A stretch of DNA of 8,788 bases from Eubacteriales Family XIII. Incertae Sedis bacterium. GTDB taxonomy: Bacteria; Bacillota; Clostridia; Peptostreptococcales; Anaerovoracaceae. The stretch covers positions 1 to 8,788 of the forward strand of contig JAISML010000235.1 of assembly GCA_031276775.1 (NCBI GenBank), written 5' to 3'. A program made the translations under genes and the position numbers. This document shows positions 6,603-8,788 of this stretch, piece after piece. The notes beneath the pieces are model-generated. The model was not told the origin of the DNA, did not search any database, and was given only the letters and a program-made list of their open reading frames with translations. How positions within the stretch are numbered: the first letter of the stretch is position 1; each line of letters starts with the position of its first letter.

Positions 6603-8213
6603 ATGGATCACGAAGAATACAAAGATGCAAACCGGAAGATTGGATCATACGGCGCCGACGGGTACGGCGGCGGCAAACCGGACGGCGCGGACGAATTGAG
6701 CGGCGCGTCCACGGGTTTCATCCTTGTGGACAGAGTACCCGGCGGCATAGGCAGATCGAACCCCAGCGGCACGACTGCGTCGGACTCCGGCGGCTCCGCG
6801 CCTTACGGCGCCGCTTCCGCCCCGTCCGGAGCGGGGGCTTTCGGCGGCTCCGCGCCTTACGGCGCAGCTTCCGCCCCGTCCGGCGCGGGGGCTTTCGGCG
6901 GTTCCGCGCCTTACGGCGCCGCTTCCGCCCCGTCCGGCGCCGCGGCTCCCTCCGCGTCTGCGCGGGCGGACAGGCGAAAAAGGAGGAAATCTTCCATGAT
7001 CGCTCTGCAACGGAGAACCGTCGCGTTTTTCGCCGTCTTTGTTGCGGTGGCCTGTCTTCTTTCCGGCATCGGCGGCGGCTTCATCGCGCTTCGGCTTGCT
7101 CCCGGAATTTCCGAATCCGGTTCGGGCAACAGTTATACCATCAACACCACTTCCGACATCGGCACCACGGAAGCGGTGGCAAAGAAAGTGCTCGATTCCG
7201 TGGTGGGCATCACCTCCACCTATACGCAGGAGAACAGTTTTTTCGGAAGGACTCAGGAGTCAAGCGGCGTCGGAACGGGCATCATCATTCATAAAGAGGG
7301 TTACATCCTCACCAATTCCCACGTTGTAATGGATGGGAGTTCCGATAAGATCAAGGTCTTGCTCTCCGATGGGACGGAGGTGGACGCCAAAATTCTGTGG
7401 AATGACGAGACCATCGATCTCGCAGTCCTCAAAGCGGAAGCCAAGGGTTTGGTTCCCGTGGAGTTGGGAGATTCGGACAGGATACGGATCGGCGCGTACG
7501 TGGCGGCCATCGGTAATCCGCTCGGACTTGATTTCAGCGGCAGCATCACGCAGGGCGTGGTAAGTGGACTGAACAGATCCATCACCGCGTCCTCCTCGAC
7601 CAAGACGACGCGCATGGAGGGGTTGATTCAGGTGGATGCGGCCATCAATTCCGGGAACAGCGGCGGTCCCTTGCTGAACAGCAAAGGCGAGGTCATCGGC
7701 GTGAACACGGCAAAGGCTTCGGCCGAAGGCATGGGTTTTGCCATCCCCATCAATACTGCGAAACCCATCATCAACAAGATCATCGAAACGGGAAGTTTTG
7801 AACGGGTATACATGGGCGTAAGCGCGGCAAACGCTTCGGACATCGCCTCGCAGTATCCAAATCTCAATCTCAGCGTCAAGGAAGGCGCGTTCATCTCCGA
7901 GGTCACCGCAGGATCCCCCGCCGCTGAAGCGGGGCTCCGGATGAAAGACGTCATCACGTCGGTGGACGGCAAAGCGATCACGGGCAGCACGGACTTGATC
8001 AAGACATTGCTGAATTACAGCGCGGGCGATGTGGTGGAAGTCGTCTTTGTCAGGGACGGCAGGGAAGAAACGCTCCGGGTCACCTTGGCTTCCCAGGCGC
8101 AGGTCTACGGAGAGACGGGTACGGACGGTTTCGGTTCGCAGGGGAACGGGGGCGTCCGGGAGCCGCAGGGCGGCGATCCGTTTGAAAATCCGATCCCCGG
8201 CGGGGAGGAATGA
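6603..8213 (+). CDS. HtrA/DegP-like membrane-anchored serine protease (S1C) with PDZ domain
   Basis: HtrA-type proteases degrade or refold damaged proteins outside the membrane and respond to envelope stress. The 536 residues read in order: a low-complexity Gly/Ser/Ala/Pro tail (1-120) with three 18-residue repeats at 63-116; a basic cluster RRKRRK (124-129); one hydrophobic segment (about 139-163); a trypsin-like domain with H240 in TNSHVV, D272 in TIDLAVL and S353 in SGNSGGP; one PDZ domain (about 403-497); and a Gly/acidic tail. The basic cluster before the helix predicts the tail in the cytoplasm and the protease outside, the usual Gram-positive arrangement. GGAGG 8 bases before ATG 6603 supports the long form. 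A second, even better site precedes Met132 and could yield a 405-residue form. Only synonymous changes separate the repeats in their shared core, which supports translation of the tail. I leave the symbol blank because htrA, degP and htrB-like paralogues cannot be told apart here. Confidence 0.95.
   Translation: MDHEEYKDANRKIGSYGADGYGGGKPDGADELSGASTGFILVDRVPGGIGRSNPSGTTASDSGGSAPYGAASAPSGAGAFGGSAPYGAASAPSGAGAFGGSAPYGAASAPSGAAAPSASARADRRKRRKSSMIALQRRTVAFFAVFVAVACLLSGIGGGFIALRLAPGISESGSGNSYTINTTSDIGTTEAVAKKVLDSVVGITSTYTQENSFFGRTQESSGVGTGIIIHKEGYILTNSHVVMDGSSDKIKVLLSDGTEVDAKILWNDETIDLAVLKAEAKGLVPVELGDSDRIRIGAYVAAIGNPLGLDFSGSITQGVVSGLNRSITASSSTKTTRMEGLIQVDAAINSGNSGGPLLNSKGEVIGVNTAKASAEGMGFAIPINTAKPIINKIIETGSFERVYMGVSAANASDIASQYPNLNLSVKEGAFISEVTAGSPAAEAGLRMKDVITSVDGKAITGSTDLIKTLLNYSAGDVVEVVFVRDGREETLRVTLASQAQVYGETGTDGFGSQGNGGVREPQGGDPFENPIPGGEE
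6789..6950 (+). repeat. Three tandem 54-base repeats in the protease gene
   Basis: Units begin at 6789, 6843 and 6897 and encode GGSAPYGAASAPSGAGAF twice; the third ends in GAAAP. Units 1 and 2 differ at two of 54 bases. Over the first 42 bases of all three units only three columns vary, each a synonymous third position (GGC/GGT, GCC/GCA, GGA/GGC). The unit length is a multiple of three, so changes in copy number keep the frame. The pattern points to recent duplication with protein-level selection, and the array is likely to vary in length between strains. Confidence 0.93.
6980..6998 (+). promoter_or_regulatory. Internal consensus ribosome binding site before in-frame Met132 of the protease
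   Basis: AAGGAGG (6980-6986) is a seven-base match to the 16S anti-Shine-Dalgarno sequence. It is followed 9 bases later by ATG (6996-6998), which is codon 132 of the protease frame. The site is created by AGG AGG arginine codons in the basic cluster. Initiation here would make a 405-residue protein starting MIALQRRTVAFFAVF, without the repeat tail or the main basic cluster. This is the best Shine-Dalgarno match I noticed in the window. Whether it is used cannot be told from sequence. Confidence 0.55.
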
Positions 8214-8288
8214 GCCGCGCGGGAAGAAAGCAGTTTTCGTCGCGGGGAGAGGTTTGAACGAAACGAAACGGCAAAAGCGAACAGGGAC

Positions 8289-8327
8289 AGCGGCCGAGGC
8301 TCCGGGAATGGCGCCGCGGCCGCTTTT
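8289..8327 (+). terminator. Candidate terminator after the protease gene
   Basis: AGCGGCCG (8289-8296) pairs perfectly with CGGCCGCT (8317-8324). After one mismatch the stem continues with GGC (8298-8300) against GCC (8313-8315). The T run is short (TTTT, 8324-8327, its first T paired), so termination may be partial. The same 3' arm could instead pair with CAAAAGCG at 8272-8279. Confidence 0.5.
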
Positions 8328-8403
8328 GGCATTGCCCAAGGTTTCGTAACAGTAACTGCGGGCTTTGGCTTTGGCGATCGATGAGAACCGGGCGGCGCGG
8401 CAG

Positions 8404-8433
8404 TTTACTTTTTCCGTCGTTCGATGGTATAAT
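8404..8433 (+). promoter_or_regulatory. tig promoter, extended -10 type
   Basis: The -10 box TATAAT (8428-8433) is preceded by TGG, giving a TGn extended -10. TTTACT (8404-8409) matches the -35 consensus TTGACA at four of six positions with an 18-base spacer. Transcription should start near 8440. This is the best housekeeping-type promoter in the window and implies that tig does not depend on read-through from the protease gene. Confidence 0.72.
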
Positions 8434-8532
8434 AATTATCTCAACGAGCGGCGGGCGCCTGGGTCGGTCGGATGAATGATGCGGCAGACGCGTAGCGGGA
8501 GAGGCGAAGAGCAGTGTGAGGAAGGAAGAAGC

Positions 8533-8788
8533 ATGAAAGCGACATTTGTTTCCAAAGAAAGCAACAACGTTACATTTGAAATGGGATTTGACGCGCAGGA
8601 ATTTGAAAGCGCGCAGATTGAAGCGTATAAAAAGACGAAAAACCGCTATCATGTGAACGGTTTCAGAAAAGGGAAGGCGCCGAGGCGGCTCATCGAACAA
8701 TATTACGGAGAGAGCGTGTTCATGGAGGAGGCTTTGGAGGATCTGCTGCAATCGGACTATCCGAAAGCGTTGACCGATCTGAAGCTCG
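8533..8788 (+). CDS. tig: Trigger factor, N-terminal part (3' end outside the window)
   Basis: Trigger factor is the ribosome-bound chaperone and peptidyl-prolyl isomerase that meets nascent chains at the exit tunnel. Only 85 residues are visible, all from the ribosome-binding N-terminal domain. The signature GFRKGKAPR lies at residues 43-51, and its F44-R45-K46 has the same numbering as the ribosome L23-binding loop of E. coli trigger factor. The region after it (LIEQYYGESVFMEEAL) also fits the family. GAGGAAGGAAG just upstream, with AAGGA ending 6 bases before the ATG, supports the start. The PPIase and C-terminal chaperone domains lie beyond the window. In many Bacillota tig is followed by clpP, clpX and lon, which cannot be tested here. 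Confidence 0.96.
   Translation, partial: MKATFVSKESNNVTFEMGFDAQEFESAQIEAYKKTKNRYHVNGFRKGKAPRRLIEQYYGESVFMEEALEDLLQSDYPKALTDLKL

Larger units (their letters stand above)
8214..8532 (+). other. Intergenic region between the protease gene and tig
   Basis: These 319 bases contain no convincing gene. They hold a candidate terminator (8289-8327), a good promoter (8404-8433) and a tig mRNA leader of about 93 bases. A seven-codon frame at 8472-8495 has no ribosome binding site. The remainder (8214-8270 and 8330-8400) shows only short simple repeats, such as two copies of GGCTTT and of GTAAC. Confidence 0.7.

Noticed and set aside
6443..7294. A second + strand frame overlapping the protease tail (Arg-rich repeats)
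   Set aside because: The frame stays open because the 54-base repeats are a multiple of three and GC-rich. Repeat differences are silent in the protease frame, which is therefore the translated one.
8472..8495. Seven-codon leader peptide upstream of tig
   Set aside because: It has no ribosome binding site, no regulatory codon run and no attenuator structure. Short ATG-to-stop frames occur by chance.
8080..8751. A 223-codon minus-strand frame across the protease 3' end and tig start
   Set aside because: It crosses a terminator, a promoter and the start of tig on the other strand and looks like no protein family.
1..8788. A new defence system, mobile element, CRISPR array or RNA gene
   Set aside because: No transposase, integrase, terminal inverted repeats, spaced palindromic repeats, or tRNA/rRNA-like folds were seen on either strand. 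Every sizeable gene belongs to a known core family.

Overview
The window reads as a stretch of chromosome from a motile, anaerobic bacterium, most likely a moderately GC-rich member of the Bacillota (Clostridia). The clues are the CheC/CheD type of chemotaxis system in place of CheZ, a single-chain pyruvate:ferredoxin oxidoreductase, a membrane-anchored HtrA protease with a long cytoplasmic tail, and strong AGGAGG-type ribosome binding sites. The taxonomic call is an inference. All genes are on the + strand and every key catalytic residue I checked is intact.

Region 1 (1-2681) is the end of a chemotaxis operon: cheC (missing only its first few codons), cheD, cheW and cheB, packed with a 4-base overlap and gaps of 24 and 10 bases. 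CheC removes phosphate from CheY-P, CheD deamidates receptors and binds CheC, CheW couples receptors to the CheA kinase, and CheB removes receptor methyl groups. Together they form the adaptation arm of the pathway. The kinase cheA, cheY and cheR are not in the window. Region 2 (2716-6348) is nifJ, a complete 1210-residue PFOR only 34 bases after cheB, with no clear terminator or promoter between them. It makes acetyl-CoA, CO2 and reduced ferredoxin from pyruvate.

Region 3 (6349-8213) has a 254-base gap with a probable promoter, then an htrA/degP-like serine protease (536 aa). Its cytoplasmic tail holds three copies of an 18-residue (54-base) tandem repeat. Just after the repeats lies a full-consensus AAGGAGG ribosome binding site 9 bases before an in-frame ATG (codon 132). 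This could give a second, shorter protease isoform starting with a signal-peptide-like sequence, and it is the most interesting feature of the window. Region 4 (8214-8788) has a 319-base gap with a candidate terminator and a good extended -10 promoter, followed by the start of tig (trigger factor), which runs off the end. htrA and tig both serve protein quality control but appear to be separate transcription units.

I see no mobile element, CRISPR array, tRNA or rRNA, and no wholly new gene system. The observations worth checking are about architecture and regulation inside known families.
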